60,000 bases of DNA, taken from the NCBI RefSeq assembly GCF_001039355.2, contig NW_019774058.1, forward strand, positions 229,817 to 289,816. Direction: 5' to 3'. The translations under genes were made by a program, and so were the position numbers. Source of the stretch: Lingula anatina (Eukaryota; Brachiopoda; Lingulata; Lingulida; Lingulidae). Positions 16,667 to 29,460 of this stretch are shown one piece after another (positions within the stretch are counted from its first letter, which is position 1; every line of letters starts with the position of its first letter). The notes under the pieces were generated by a model that was not told where the DNA came from, ran no database searches, and saw only the letters and a program-made list of their open reading frames with translations.

Positions 16667-17218
16667 TTCAGATAAACACATCATACTAGCTGGATCCACC
16701 CAACTCTGCGGGGGATTCTCCATAAAGTGCATTCAGTATAGTCAGCTTAACTGTTTAACACACCCTAAGTGAAAGAGCTTTGGTGAGATGATCATGCAAG
16801 ATAGTTATTATTCCCTTGCTGGTCAAGGAGGCATGTCAGACAATTAAGCTGATTATAGTGACTATACTTATGGACCATTAAGAACAGATGATCTGCGGAC
16901 TAACTGATCTGCCAACTAAATATGGCTGACCAAACTTCAAAGTAGTGCCACTTAATCCTCTGTTGGTCTCCCCGCCTTCACATGCCATTAAACGGATAAA
17001 ATATAAGTTCCAAGGTTTAATTGCAAGGTCCCTGCAGCAATGGCACTTGTGGAGGCAGGGAGACCATTATGGAGTTAGTCCGTGTTTCTTTTAGGTGAGT
17101 CAGCCATATTTAGTCTGTGTGTCTGTTAGTCCACGGATCACCTTGTTCTGAATGGTCTCTGAAGCAAGAATCCTAACAGATTTGGAGCGGTCCAGCTAGT
17201 ATGATGGGTTTATCTGAA
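16667..17218. mobile_element. MITE-like element, 552 bp with inverted ends and inner palindromes
   Basis: The left end TTCAGATAAACACATCATAC is matched inverted at the right end, extending to about 33 bp through CTAGCTGGA. Inner inverted arms (about 16872-16985 against 17037-17161) share GACCATT, GGACTAAC, CTAAATATGGCTGAC and TGGTCTCCC. There is no coding capacity. The target duplication is not clear. Confidence 0.7.
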
Positions 17219-18023
17219 AGCTCCCTATGCTTTATTGAGAAAAGTTGAAATTTTGCTGGATAATAATGCAAATTACACGGATATTGCTTCAGTGATTATT
17301 AAATGTGAGGCATTGGTATGCATAAAAGTGAGGGTGATATTTCTACTTTTATCTATAAAAATTTTGGATTGAGTGTTTTTATGAATTGATGGATTGCTGT
17401 TTTACAGAAAATGCACCCATAACAAATAACAATTCAAAGGAAAATGTGGACACAGTTTATTGATTTTACATTTGAAAAGCACTTATTAGGTAGTTAACTA
17501 TGTGTGGGTATTTGCACTACATTTAATTCATGGTGATTTCCCTAAATCATGATGTGTGATGTCTGTTGTGGATCACCAGTTTGACTGTTTTTATCATTGG
17601 GCTGCTCTAAAATTGTTATAACATTCAACCCTAATATGGTGCCAGCAGAATCTGAGGGTATCAAATAACCAAACAGTTTTACATTGTCAAAGTGTGAAAT
17701 GAATGCTAACTTTTCCAGGGTACAGATCAGTTTTTTTTCTATTGCCAACTATAGTGCAGCTTTATGTGCCTAAGGAAAAGAAGGGATATATTTAATATAT
17801 ATTTATATTTAATCAATGGGAACTGTCAGAGTAAATACCAGAGATGGAATGCTGTAGTAACAGCTAGTGGTCAGTGTTTAATACCTTGCTTTAGTAGATA
17901 TTAGACTATGTAACAGACAACCTAACACACACATAATAAGATACTTAAGTCAAATCCCAAACCAACAAAACTGAGATGGCATTCAAAACTTGTCTGAGAA
18001 AAGTCCTTGTCGTTGTTTAATTA
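17219..18023. other. TMEM65 intron / downstream, no firm feature
   Basis: At 17408 a TTTACAG acceptor is followed by 17 codons compatible with phase 1 and then TGA. The stretch is Asn-rich and unlike TMEM65. Nothing else was recognised. Confidence 0.3.
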
Positions 18024-18101
18024 GGCCACACTTTTTTATTTTTATGGATGACATCCTCTGGGTACCCCAAAATCGGTGCGAGAGGGCGAAAAAAAAAAAA
18101 A
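18024..18101 (+). mobile_element. Left end of Harbinger-like element, cut by assembly gap
   Basis: It begins TTA|GGCCACACTTTTTTATTT and continues through GGATGACATCC and GGTGCGAGAGGGCG, matching the ends of the complete copy at 27129-28082. It breaks off in an A run at the gap. Confidence 0.8.
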
Positions 18102-18417
18102 NNNNNNNNNNNNNNNNNNNNNNNNNNNNNNNNNNNNNNNNNNNNNNNNNNNNNNNNNNNNNNNNNNNNNNNNNNNNNNNNNNNNNNNNNNNNNNNNNNN
18201 NNNNNNNNNNNNNNNNNNNNNNNNNNNNNNNNNNNNNNNNNNNNNNNNNNNNNNNNNNNNNNNNNNNNNNNNNNNNNNNNNNNNNNNNNNNNNNNNNNNN
18301 NNNNNNNNNNNNNNNNNNNNNNNNNNNNNNNNNNNNNNNNNNNNNNNNNNNNNNNNNNNNNNNNNNNNNNNNNNNNNNNNNNNNNNNNNNNNNNNNNNNN
18401 NNNNNNNNNNNNNNNNN
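18102..18417. other. Assembly gap, 316 N
   Basis: A run of N inside a repeat copy. ORFs drawn across it are meaningless. The join between the TMEM65 region and what follows rests on scaffolding. Confidence 1.
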
Positions 18418-18998
18418 CTGTTAAACATTATGTAATATTGCATCAAAATTTGAAGAAACCCCTATTTTGGACACTGCTCCCTTGATGACCATTTAAGGAA
18501 AACTATGTCACTTACTGTTCTCAAACTTACAGGAAAGAAACATGGGACTAAAATACAGTTTCATTAGGCAGTGCAGTCTATTTGGTAAATTTTTCTGGCA
18601 GTTAATCAGTTTTTTGTGAAAATTTAATTTTTCACATATTGGCAATTTCAAGGTGTGACTTAGAACCACCTTGGGCTTGAAGACCCATGCTAGTCACATT
18701 TTCTGAAAATCCACGATACGTATATTTTATTATTAAAAACTGATGGTCTTTATGCTGTTAAGCATTATGAAATATTGCATCAAAATAGAAGAAAACACAA
18801 TTTTGGGTATTGCTGCCATGATGACCATCATGGGAAAACCATATTACTTATGATTGTCAAACTTTTAAAAAAGAAACACAGGACTAAAATGCAGCTCGAG
18901 TTGGAAAAGCAGTCTAATTGACTTCTTTTTCTGGAAGTTTTACATTTTCAAAGTGTGAACTTGAACTCCCATGGGCCTGAAGCCTTATGCTTGTTACA
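18418..18998. repeat. Two-copy tandem duplication (~340-bp period)
   Basis: 18418-18695 and 18757-18998 align along their length: CTGTTAAACATTATG against CTGTTAAGCATTATG, GATGACCAT, AAAGAAACA, GGACTAAAAT, and closing GGGCTTGAAG against GGGCCTGAAG. No ORF. It resembles non-coding dispersed repeats of bivalve genomes (inference). Confidence 0.75.
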
Positions 18999-20299
18999 CA
19001 TTTTACTTACATTGGTAGGCCTATTACCTGTTGAGCATAATTAAAATTTGATGTTGAATTTGCAGTTTAACATACGGTAATGTACTTTTACATCAGAATT
19101 GACAGTAGCCTATTTTGTTATTTCCTGCTTTTTGTCTGTACATTTGACAGCTTTGCTGCCTTGTTATCATATTCAATGTCCTCTGTTCATTTTCTTAGGA
19201 CTTCTCTCTTTCAGCTTTCAGTAGGATATTGCAAAACTTTCCCACCCAAGTTAATCGTAAAAACATGTCTTGTATTCCTGACCCATTTTCAAGTAACAAG
19301 GCTCCATGAAAAGTCTCCTGTTCTCTGATTTAAATTAAAATTACAACCTAGCTTTATGACCCTTCTATGGCCTATTAACTGAGGCTGGTCCCTTAATTAA
19401 GCAGTTGATAGAGGCTTACAATCCCTGACCCTACTGCTGAGGGTAATTATGCCCTCACCATAGCAAATACATCCTGGCCACCTGTTATGATAGTGATAAA
19501 GGCTGACAGCTGCCTAGTAGTAGTTCTCTAAAGATAAATACGAGCTATAAAGATGAACAAATACACTGGAATTACGAGTTACTGGCGAAATAGACTGAAT
19601 TACTTTAATCATTCAACAATTCGGTGGCGACTATTAAGTAATACATCTGAACTCACAACAAGATAAAACATAAAATGTATATATTATATATATATATATA
19701 TCTGAGTTTCAAAAATGCACACTAGCTTAGACATGCTTATAAAATCCTAATGTTTTTAGGACCAGTGGTTGAAATAGAAGAACGCATTTTATAATATAAG
19801 TCAATTAAATAATGATCTTGGGCATCGGTTATTTTAGAGGCTAACATGACAACTTGCCGTATATTTGAGTGTAAATAAAGAAATCCTCCAAAAACAAAAT
19901 AAATGGCTTCATCTTGGAAATTCAGTCTCCTCGGTAGTATATAAGACCATGATTCAAACCTTCATGTAAAGTTTACCCCATGATAACATACAGTCTTAAG
20001 AACGAAGACAGGAGTCTGACATAATTCCAGATGTCCATCCCTGGCAACCGGGCAAGCATCTTAAGAGGGCATTTCATTCACTAGTTTCCTCAATCATCGA
20101 GGGTTTGGTTCTAATAATTATAACAATAATAATGATAATAGTAATAATAATATCATTTTTCACTTTGTTTGCTGAATGCCACTCGGGTTGGAGCACACCT
20201 TTCGGACATGGGGCAATACAAACTTGAGCCTAATAAGCATTGACCCATCAGAAAGAATTTCTCTCAGTAAGTTGAACTAACCCCCCCCCCCCCCTTTTC
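18999..20299. other. No gene recognised
   Basis: AT-rich DNA with a short (TA)n at 19680-19700 and an (AAT)n-like stretch near 20120-20150. Short ORFs here look like chance. Confidence 0.5.
20281..20294. repeat. Poly-C tract
   Basis: A run of 14 C. Similar tracts occur at 21936-21949, 25192-25203 and about 27196-27211. Confidence 0.98.
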
Positions 20300-20695
20300 A
20301 CTTTTCTTAATCAGACTCTGACCTTTTCAGGGCCTCATGAAAATTTCATGTAAATTGGTCACTTAACTGGATTTGTTTGTTAAACAAATTCTGTCATTTT
20401 CAGGGCCTCATACACATTTGCTCTCCTATCCGGATCCCGACCTTTTCAAGGCCAAGGTACACGTACTTCTTTTCAGGGCCTTGTGCACATTCGTTTTTTA
20501 ACCAGATTCTGTCCTTTTCAGGACCAAGGTTCACCTTTCTTTACCAGTTTCTGACCTTTTCAGGGTTTATGTATGTTGTGTTCTCTACCACTTTCTGACC
20601 TTTTCAGGGTCTCTGTTTGTTGTGTCCTTAACCAATTTCTGACCTTTTCAAGGTTATGGTACATTTCCTTCCTAATCAGATTCTCTAAATCACTT
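20300..20695. repeat. Degenerate ~45-bp minisatellite
   Basis: About eight copies of a unit built around TTCTGACCTTTTCAGGG, followed by a variable CACATT...TTAACCAG spacer. Examples begin near 20317, 20387, 20440, 20508, 20544, 20592 and 20637. The ORFs across it are repeat translations. Confidence 0.85.
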
Positions 20696-20999
20696 CCTAA
20701 GCAACGCTTTGAAATTTTGGGCACTGCCCTTGAAAATGATCAGCATAGTCCAAAGAACATTTGTGCCAAATTTCATGCTTTTTACACTTTTTGAGCAATT
20801 TTAGCACCAATCATCTAGACTATTAGGTCTTAACAAAAGCCATTTGATCAATGTTTACACAGTGTCATAAGTAAGAATGTACAATAAGTGAAAAAAAAAT
20901 ACTGAGTGCAATAATTTTTAATAGTCAGTTTTTTTTACAAACCACGTTGAATGAATACAAAAAAGTTTCATTTGCCACACCTGGAAGTATTATACAACG

Positions 21000-21078
21000 C
21001 GATCTATAACATCTACAATTTAATTGCACATACCATACAAACAAACTGGCAACTCAACTGTAAATTACTTGGTCAAGT
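21000..21078. repeat. Dispersed repeat, copy 1 (copy 2 at 27040-27118)
   Basis: Both contain GATCTATAACATC, TTAATT, ACA then CAAACTGGCA or CGAACTGGCA, and end TAAATTA. Copy 2 directly abuts the 27129-28082 transposon. Confidence 0.7.
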
Positions 21079-21699
21079 ACCGTACTCATAATGTTTTTTT
21101 TAACAATGGAAAGACCGAATAGGGATCTGGCCTAGTTCAATTAGTGACTGGACTGGATTGGGATATATATGCCACCTAAAATATAATTTATGTGCTGCAC
21201 CTTGGGTCTATGTACTTGTTCACTGACAAATATAAAAGGCGCTAATAGTGTCAAAGTTATCCTGAGAGAGGGAATTTAAAACGAGAATTGTCGTGTCGTG
21301 TTACAGTTATCAACCTATATTTAGAATTTTAGATTTATGCATTATAACATTTAAATATACTGAATGAAAAGAAATTAAAGATTAATTGATTTAAAAACAA
21401 ATAAACAAAGCTGCGGCGCTGCCACAAAAAGAAGACATACTAGTACAACCATACTCTGCAACCACTCACTAGCAGTAGTGAGTAGTTTCGTTATTGCAAG
21501 CTCATTACACGAGGGAACGTTTATTACAGTCTACGTGTGTAAAGCCTCTCTTCTGGTCCTCAAATCAAGTTCGGTCCCTTGGTTCTTAACTGTTTACCAG
21601 AGGCTCTGTTATGGTCCTACACCTGTTAATGTCCATCATGACGTGTTCTTACGTGTTCCCCAAACGTGTCCTTGGCTGACTCTCTTTTGGGCCCCAAAC

Positions 21700-24326
21700 T
21701 TTTTCTGCGGTATAGTCTTCATTTGGAAACCTGCCAGTATGACGTTCGGGGGAGGGGAGGGGATTAATTACTTGCAGTTAAGCAACTCAACTAACGGTCA
21801 TTTGGTTGATTCGCGAGATCAACGGACTACCTGGCAATTATTTCACAGCATAAATGGAAAGATATAAATTGCAGAGTAACCTTGTGTCGCAAGGATACTA
21901 CTTATAGTTATTTATTCCCTTCATGCTCCCTCTTCCCCCCCCCCCCCCCTCCCCGGGCACTTGTAATTGATACTCCGTATCTTGATTAATGTGGAAGAAT
22001 TGAAAGATGAAAAGAGCGCCCACACGTGCTTTTGACAGGTCAGGTCACGAAGTAACGGATACGGCATCTCAGGCCACAAAATATGGCTTCACAGGGCAGT
22101 GAACAAACTCGAGAAATTTCCCTCTCCGACAAAATTCGGTATTAATAAAAATATAAACAATTATGTTGATCATAATAACTAAACCACTCTGCTGGCTAAC
22201 TGTCTACGGGTTATTGCCAAGATGTGTTTAGTTTATAAAACTCTTCTCTAGTTCGGGAGTTTTACAGTATGTCTAAACCTCTCTCTCTCTCGTCATAAAT
22301 CAAAGTCTCTGACATTTAACATTAGTATTTAAATTCAGGATATTTACAGAACTGTGTGCATGAACATGATATTAATTCGAGAAAAAGTATTTTTTAGTGT
22401 TTGTGAAAGTTACAAAGGGAATTGCCAAAAATATATAGCTTTCCATATTGAGAAGATTGAGAACACATGTTCCTCTACTCCCCCTCTTCAGATTTCCTGG
22501 CCCGAAGAGCAGAAGTTTATTGACAATCGCCCTACATCCGGACATGATCAAATACAAATACACGAAGTAATCCGCAGAGTGATTACCATAAACAGTTTGA
22601 TATACATTATATAGTGTCTAGACTAAAGCAGGGAAAGTACAAGCGCTACACAATATAGATCAATATAAGGATAAAAAAACTGATTCAACTAGAATAGGCT
22701 TCACTAAATCTTATATTAAACTAACTATTACTTAGGGGGATATGAAAACTGCATCGTCAGTTAATCTAGGTTTTATTCAGCATGGATGCAATTTTCATAT
22801 CCCTAGCTTTAAAACAATCTTAAAGAAAATCAGTTGTGCATTTTGCAATAGCAATATGTTTGTCCTAAGCTCTGAAGCTCTGAACGCGCTTGATAGAAAC
22901 CAGATGTGGAGATAATGAGATTTTATTGCTCGAGCCAGACTACCGACTTTCCAATCTTACAGGTTGAAATAAGTGTGCCCGGGGGTGGGGGGGTATATAT
23001 GTTCTTAACCGACCAAGCTAGATAGTCACCAGTTACTTATAGTAACTTATAGTAACTGGCTTGCGCTGCCAGTAATTACGCCGCGGGATATTCAGGGCAC
23101 AGACCGTGATCATAAGACATACCGCGAATAGAAAATAGTTTTTACAAAATAGACATTGCATGTGAATGAAGCCTTAAAGGGTCATAAAGTGACCAATTTT
23201 TGAGATAGCGTTATGCGGGACTTGGGTAACTTTTATATAAACGGAAAATAATATACTGTAGATTGATTCACAACTCTGCCTCCGGTCGTGTGCAAGCCCG
23301 TAAGGACCAACCAAAATTAAATGCCCGTGCTCTCTTTTCGTGGTTCTATTACATAAATGCGCGGTGCTTCTTTAATCTAGCAACAAATGTCGCTACAGAT
23401 GAGATGCAAATAAAACGGTATAATGATCGACCTGAAAATGCCTTTAGTCTGTTTTGATGCTTTCCATGTACGCACATCTACTATAATGTATGGGATTCGA
23501 AATTATCAACATCGGATTACTTGAAATAACCATCCAAAGATCGGGAGATCATGTACATTACGGCGCGTACACACAATTCGTTTGATTTGTGGTTTTTAAT
23601 GAACTTAAATAAAAATGCTGCGATAAAGACCATTCAACTGAATAAGATATAGGCCTATATATAGGGCGAAAAAGAAATTGAGACGTCCTTGGAGTCGAGA
23701 CAAAATCTATGTTAAAGAATCACGATTCTGTAATAACAGCTAGGTTTGTCTCTTTTAAATTAATTTGAATTGTGCTCTAAAACAAGAGAGGCAGTCAATG
23801 TGAGGGTCGATGGCACTTTTAATGGTGGGGATCGAGTATTTAAATTCACAGATTTCGGGCATGAAAGAAAATTTTGTGGTTTCCAGGGGTCAGTTTGTAA
23901 GATCAAAATTCAGGCCAGGGCGCTGTTCTGAATCTTTTCCTTGGAGTGGTAAATTGAAACGGGGATGTTAGCCTTTAATTATGCCCAAGGGAGTACGGCG
24001 TTGTGTAACAGTAAATTGCATTGGTATGCATACTTATACTACGTAGTTATACTGGATCTGTCCTGTACCATTAGTCGATCAAATCGACACAATGTCTTTG
24101 GTCAGATCACTGAGTTTTCATGATATTCCCTTCACTGTAAGCTCCTAAAGCAATACAATTGGGATGCTGAGTTGTCATCCTGTAGCAAAACATCACTTAA
24201 ACATTATCCGAATGATATGGAATATATAGCTTGTGAAGGCCTAGGTATAAATACCAACAAGGTATGCAGCACAACTCTAAACCAGCCCCGTCAATCAAAC
24301 ACACATTATGGTCAGTTGCGTCTTAG
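21700..24326. other. Interior of the inverted-repeat segment, no gene
   Basis: No exon or protein recognised. A small palindrome (CCAGTTACTTATAGTAAC...) lies near 23027-23057 and a poly-C tract at 21936. Confidence 0.4.
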
Positions 24327-24714
24327 TTTAAAGATGCATACAAAGTCAATTTTTTTGTCACAAAAACCAACCAAATGCTAGCATATAGTTTCAAGTAGTA
24401 TAACTAGGATAATTACCAAAAGGCATTGTCTAATTTAACCCGAAAATGATGTTTGAACAGATTTTTCTGCTGGCATTCTAAGCTGTACGTCAATGGGGCA
24501 GGAAAGTAGGTCACGGAAGTAGGTTAAATTTACAACCATAAATTTAAAGAAAGGAGCAGTCTTAAGGTCTTTTATGGCTGATCGAGTTATCTATTCAAAT
24601 TATCCCTTGGCATGTCAAATTTATTTGACTCATATAAGAATCTAGTAGAAGTGGTTTACATGTGTTACTGGGAATCCACGCTCCACCGATGCTCGGTTCG
24701 TATGTACCTTTAAA
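24327..24714. mobile_element. 388-bp MITE, copy 1
   Basis: It starts TTTAAAGATGCATAC and ends GTATGTACCTTTAAA, an imperfect 15-bp terminal inverted repeat. The whole body recurs at 29461-29852 in the same orientation, about 90% alike. Non-coding. Confidence 0.8.
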
Positions 24715-26690
24715 TGCAGTCAAACAGGCAAATAGGCTTTAATTACGAATATATTGCGCGTTTATTAATTAACTTTGTTTATTTTAGATCCGCTGATTCG
24801 AAAATAATATAATCCATTTCTACTACTTGCACAAAACGCCTACATTTTGGCAGTTTTATAGTAACCATACCTAAACCCTAAATCCTGAAAATTGAAAAAT
24901 ATTCTGAAAGCAAAATGCGTAAAAGAATAAAGTAGCTAGACTATCCTTCATAGGGAGCCCTTTACATGAATTGCAGTATTAATAGATTTATAAAACGTAT
25001 GCAGTAAAAATCTATTATACTGTGCCTATATAAGGGACTAAGTTCTGATTTAAGCTCTGAATCACCATAGTTCTTCACAGTCCAGTGGAAATTTAGGAAA
25101 TTCAAGGGAATAAACGCGTCCATATGAAAATAACAGCTTATACTAACTTGAAACGGAATAAAGAACGCACGATCATGACAGTGAGTGAGTACCCCCCCCC
25201 CCCACATGCACACAATCACCCACGAATGTAACTGTCTTGAAAACAAGAAGCAGAGAACGCCATAAAATATTGTAAGCATCCTAAAGGTAGTCACGCAGCA
25301 AAACTTTTGTATTCTTTAAAAAATACGAGAATATATTGTAGCAAATATAATACAATTTTAAATAATTGAAATGCATTTCTTCCTAACATTCAGTTTACGT
25401 ACGTTTTTTGATAGCCTCTCAAAGTTTTAAACCTCAAATATTGGAGACCATAATAGAGTCAGCCAAGGACACGTTTGGGGAACACGTTTGAACTCGTCAT
25501 GATGGACATTTACAGGTGTAGGACCAGTTCAGAGCTTCTGGTAAACAGTTTAGAACCAAGGGACCGAACTTGATTTGAGGACCAGAAGAGAGGCTTAACA
25601 CACGTCGAGTAAAAGATTCAACACCTGGGTGCCCAGCACTATTATGAAAAGGAAAAATGACTTGACGTTTCATGCACAATCATTATCGAAAGCCTAATAT
25701 CATTATGCTCCATGCGCAATCAATTTTTAGCAAAATAAAAAGTGTGTTTCATACAAGCAAAATCTAACTTTCCTTTATAACTGTTACTGAACAGCATACA
25801 CCCGGTTATAAAATTACAAATGTAATTATGAGGCTAATTTCTCTAATGTAGAATGAAACATTTTGTTGGCTTTCAAATGACAGGACACTCACTATCATCT
25901 TAAAAGTAGTTAGTTTATATGCTCGTTCCCCTAACGCGCGTGCAAAAAATTCCCTTCAAATAACCAGATACATATCTGTCTATACTGGTTACTAGTGAAA
26001 ATCTATCTGTGACCCTGATAATAGGTAGACACTCACCGCGTTAGCTGCGACAATGATTATTTCTTCACAGCGATTTATTCATATAATTATAAAATCGTTA
26101 TTTATTCATTAAATTATTTAAAATAATTTATATTTTATTTAATGATTTATACCGTCTAATTTTTATCTATTTTTATTTGATTCCTAATGTCATCTAATTA
26201 TTTCCTTAATTATTTAAATAATTTATTTATTTATTTATTAAGACTTTCTATTATTTATCCTTTTACGGATTCGCTCTATTATTTTATATAAAATGTGACT
26301 TAATGAAGTAATTGAGGCAACACGTCAGCTTGTTATGTGAATAAATTGTTTTAATAATGTTTCTTTCTTTGTTATTTCTAAACAGTAATCTATTTTTACA
26401 CAGGTCGCGATGATGGAAATTTATGTACGGAGCATCTTTAAACTTTTTGAGACCGGGTGATTTGTTGATCATGCTGATGTACGATGCTGATGCATGTTTA
26501 TCAAATTCTTTGACCACGGAACACTTCATATTGAATTAAATAACTGATACTAAATTAAACAAGCAGTTTTCTTGCAACACTTAAAACATGATCAGCTGCG
26601 CGTGCCAAGCTAGTGAACAAAAGGATAGTGGCACGCGTTAGCATGGGTTCTAGCCTCTTAAAGCTATAATCCTATCACCACAACAAACAA
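24715..26690. other. AT-rich, no gene
   Basis: Includes a strongly A/T block at 26090-26290 and the right inverted arm at 25455-25612. A small inverted repeat (GCGTGCCA...TGGCACGC) lies near 26600-26637. Confidence 0.4.
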
Positions 26691-27128
26691 TGGGGACCTT
26701 CTGGCTGATGTATCCTGCTGTTAATTACACCCAGTTACAGCGGATTGTCGCGCTCGCGCTAGACCACAGAAACAGGCGTCATGGGGTTCACTCGCCTAAG
26801 GTATTGTGTGTTATTACGTCTAAACTATTGTGTTTTGGCGTTCGAATTTTGAAGGGATTAGACGGCTCTCCATTGTTTGTCCTCCCCCTTCTATTCACAG
26901 GATAGGGATTAAAACATTTCTGACGTTATTAAAACGTCATACAACGGAAACATAATTATTATTACTTTTGCACCAGTCACCCAGACTATAATACATTTGA
27001 AAGAAATGTAGGATCCAGCAGGGTTAACTGGTATAGCTTGATCTATAACATCCACAAGTTAATTACACATGCCACACAAACGAACTGGCAGCTCGCTCTC
27101 TAAATTATTCATCAAATTAACATGCTTA

Positions 27129-28082
27129 GGCCACACTTTTTTATTTTTATGGATGACATCCTGCGCGCGCACCGATTTTCGCCCGTTCTCCGAACCCCCC
27201 CCCCCCCCCCCAGCCCCCAACGAAGTCGGTTGTTGCAAACATCGTTATTGAATTTGCCAGGAAATGAGCTTTCTGCGCATGCGTATTATCGCCACGTGGA
27301 AATGTGGCTGCTTTGCCGTCAAGTTCATCTCTAGCCGGTAGGATTACTTTCAAATTACATGACAAATAAAGTCATAAAGAGAACGGTTGCCGTCGTTTTG
27401 GATTGGTATGCCATTGATATTGGGCATGGAGATATCACCTTTTTACAATTGTGCGAAAGGCCGCCAGCGATTATCGCCCGAAAAATTTCAGTGACATTCT
27501 GTACAAAGCAGCACATAGGCTACCAGGTTTTCTGTAGCGAAAAAAGGGTCGACAAGGGCGTCGAGGTATTTGGTGGGCTGAAGGTCGGACAGGCCACCTG
27601 ACAGTTTGGCCGTGTGAGTCGAAGTAGACAAAATGGCATCGTCCGAAATGACCTTTAATAGATTTGATAGTATTAAGCATATCTTTGCATCATTTTTTAA
27701 ACATTTCTGTGAAGTGTTCAAAATGTTTAATATTCTGAGAATACAAATAAAGACACACTCTTTGTTTGATATTTGTTTTATTGATTGCTATACCAACAGA
27801 ATGCATGAAATAACCTTAATAGATTTTGTAATAAGAAGTATATCTATTCATGACTTTTATTTTTTTTTACATTTCTACGAAGTATTCACAATGCTTTAAT
27901 ATTTTGAGAGCATGGATAAAGACATATTGTTAGTTTGATACGTGTTTCTGTGGTAAAATTTGTGTTTCCAGCTGTGTACTGACAGCATTCCTTTACTTAA
28001 GCAGTATTTTTTTTTTCGCCCTCTCGCACCGATTTTGGTGTACCCAGAGGATGTCATCCATAAAAATAAAAAAAGTGTGGCC
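27129..28082. mobile_element. 954-bp non-autonomous Harbinger-like transposon
   Basis: GGCCACACTTTTTTATTT at the left returns inverted at the right. The terminal inverted repeats run about 35 bp through GGATGACATCC, and the shared GGTGCGAGAGGGCG block is present at the right end. It is flanked on both sides by TTA (27126-27128 and 28083-28085), the TWA target duplication typical of PIF/Harbinger. The interior shows no transposase; it holds short ORFs (for example 27359-27601) of unknown origin. A second, gap-truncated copy is at 18024. Confidence 0.85.
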
Positions 28083-28085
28083 TTA

Positions 28086-29460
28086 TTATACTTTTAAGGC
28101 CAGTAGTAGGGTAAACTACGCTTAAAATCGTGTTTTTGAGTTTTTTTTTTTTTTTTTCTGTGTGTGTTTTTTTTTATTAAATGAAAAAAGTATGGAACGT
28201 TGGATGTAATAATTTTTTTTGAATTTGCACCACAAAACGTGTCTTTTGATGAGTTTTTCATCCGACACGTGCCCCAGTCAGGCTGAAGACTAAGCCACGC
28301 CTCTGTTGCTAAGGGCCGTTGCCATGAGGGGGCGGAGCATAGTAAATGAGTTATAAGCCGATTACGTGTGCGGTGATATAATAGGTCAAAAGTCTTACAT
28401 CAGCTATTCATAAAATAATTGATAAATTCAGGTTGGCCAAAAGTACGGAGAGTGATCTGGTATTAGACGTAATCCACAGTAAAATGCCGACGCAACAATA
28501 CATGCTTCAAGAGATATGAATAGAAACTTTTTCACAATCAACACGTTCGTGGTTTCAAAACTCACCCACACTCTGCCATTTTATTCAAAAGCCTTCTCTC
28601 AGCCACTTTTACTGCTGATTCTTGTACAGCTGAGCGTCTCCCATTTATAGTCTATTATCTTAGCTGGCCTTTCGAGAGATACCGCTCTGAAGTAGTCACT
28701 GGATATTTCCGTTGAAAAAAAATCCTGCAGCGTTACCTGTCAAAAACTCGTATTAACACAAGTGACGGGCACTTGCTCTCGACAGACAGTTTCATCTGAT
28801 CACTTTGCCGATTACAGAGAAGGAATCTCCCAGGTAAAATAACTCGATCGCCGAGGAAGACCCATTGAAACGTTCAAATGCAGCTTCACACCTCTTAATT
28901 GCGGTTACAAGTAATCGCCTTTGTTAGCGCTTCCTTCTACATATCCTTGACACCCTACTCGGCATCATTAGGCTAGGGCCCTCTCCAGAGCTGTCATTCA
29001 AAATGGCGGCACGCTTACAAGTCTTACGCGTGATCGGAAAATGTAACAAAAGCACGATTTTCTGGCATTTCAAAGCATCCACACAAAATATTTTAGATAA
29101 CAATGAGCAATGGTTCCATCTGATGGTATAACCGATAACAGGTAAATTTCTCATCTAAGCATTTGACTTATAAGCTCTGTTAACCAACCTGTGAACGTTT
29201 TTGGCTGTTTTAACAGCTTTCCAGATTGTCGAGATAAGTGAATCGGTACCGGTATATCTCCCTATCTAAGCAACCGATCGTTACGAAAAGTGCACTAATT
29301 GTTGTTGAAAACGTGGACTACTGACTGATACCAGGGATGTTGGAGGAAATTGTTTGTTTGAAAGAAATCGTCTTTTGAAGTGAATAACCCATTGGAGACG
29401 ATCAAATCAAAAGTAAATAGTTTAAGACAATAAAGGGTACCGGAGGAGACGAACATTGGG
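28086..29460. other. Unassigned region, no firm gene
   Basis: Poly-T tracts at 28140-28177 and a GC-richer stretch (28270-28360, CCACGCCTCTGTTGCTAAGG) that looks repetitive. At 29002 an ATGGCGG opens 42 codons to a TAA, with no recognised relatives. Confidence 0.35.

Larger units (their letters stand above)
21524..25612. repeat. 4-kb segment bounded by ~150-bp inverted repeats
   Basis: The arm at about 21524-21682 (AAGCCTCTCTTCTGGTCCTC, then GTCCATCATGACG and AACGTGTCCTTGGCTGA) returns inverted at about 25455-25612, roughly 90% alike with small indels. The interior has no recognisable transposase and contains a MITE at 24327. It may be a foldback or large non-autonomous element, or an inverted duplication. 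Confidence 0.7.

Noticed and set aside
17408-17461. Possible TMEM65 terminal exon
   Set aside because: Compatible phase, but an Asn-rich 17-codon end would leave out the conserved membrane core.
17990-18485. Several ORFs of 119-145 codons
   Set aside because: They run through the N gap and have no real sequence in it.
21478-21867. 129-codon plus-strand ORF
   Set aside because: It overlaps the inverted-repeat arm and shows no domain or splice support.
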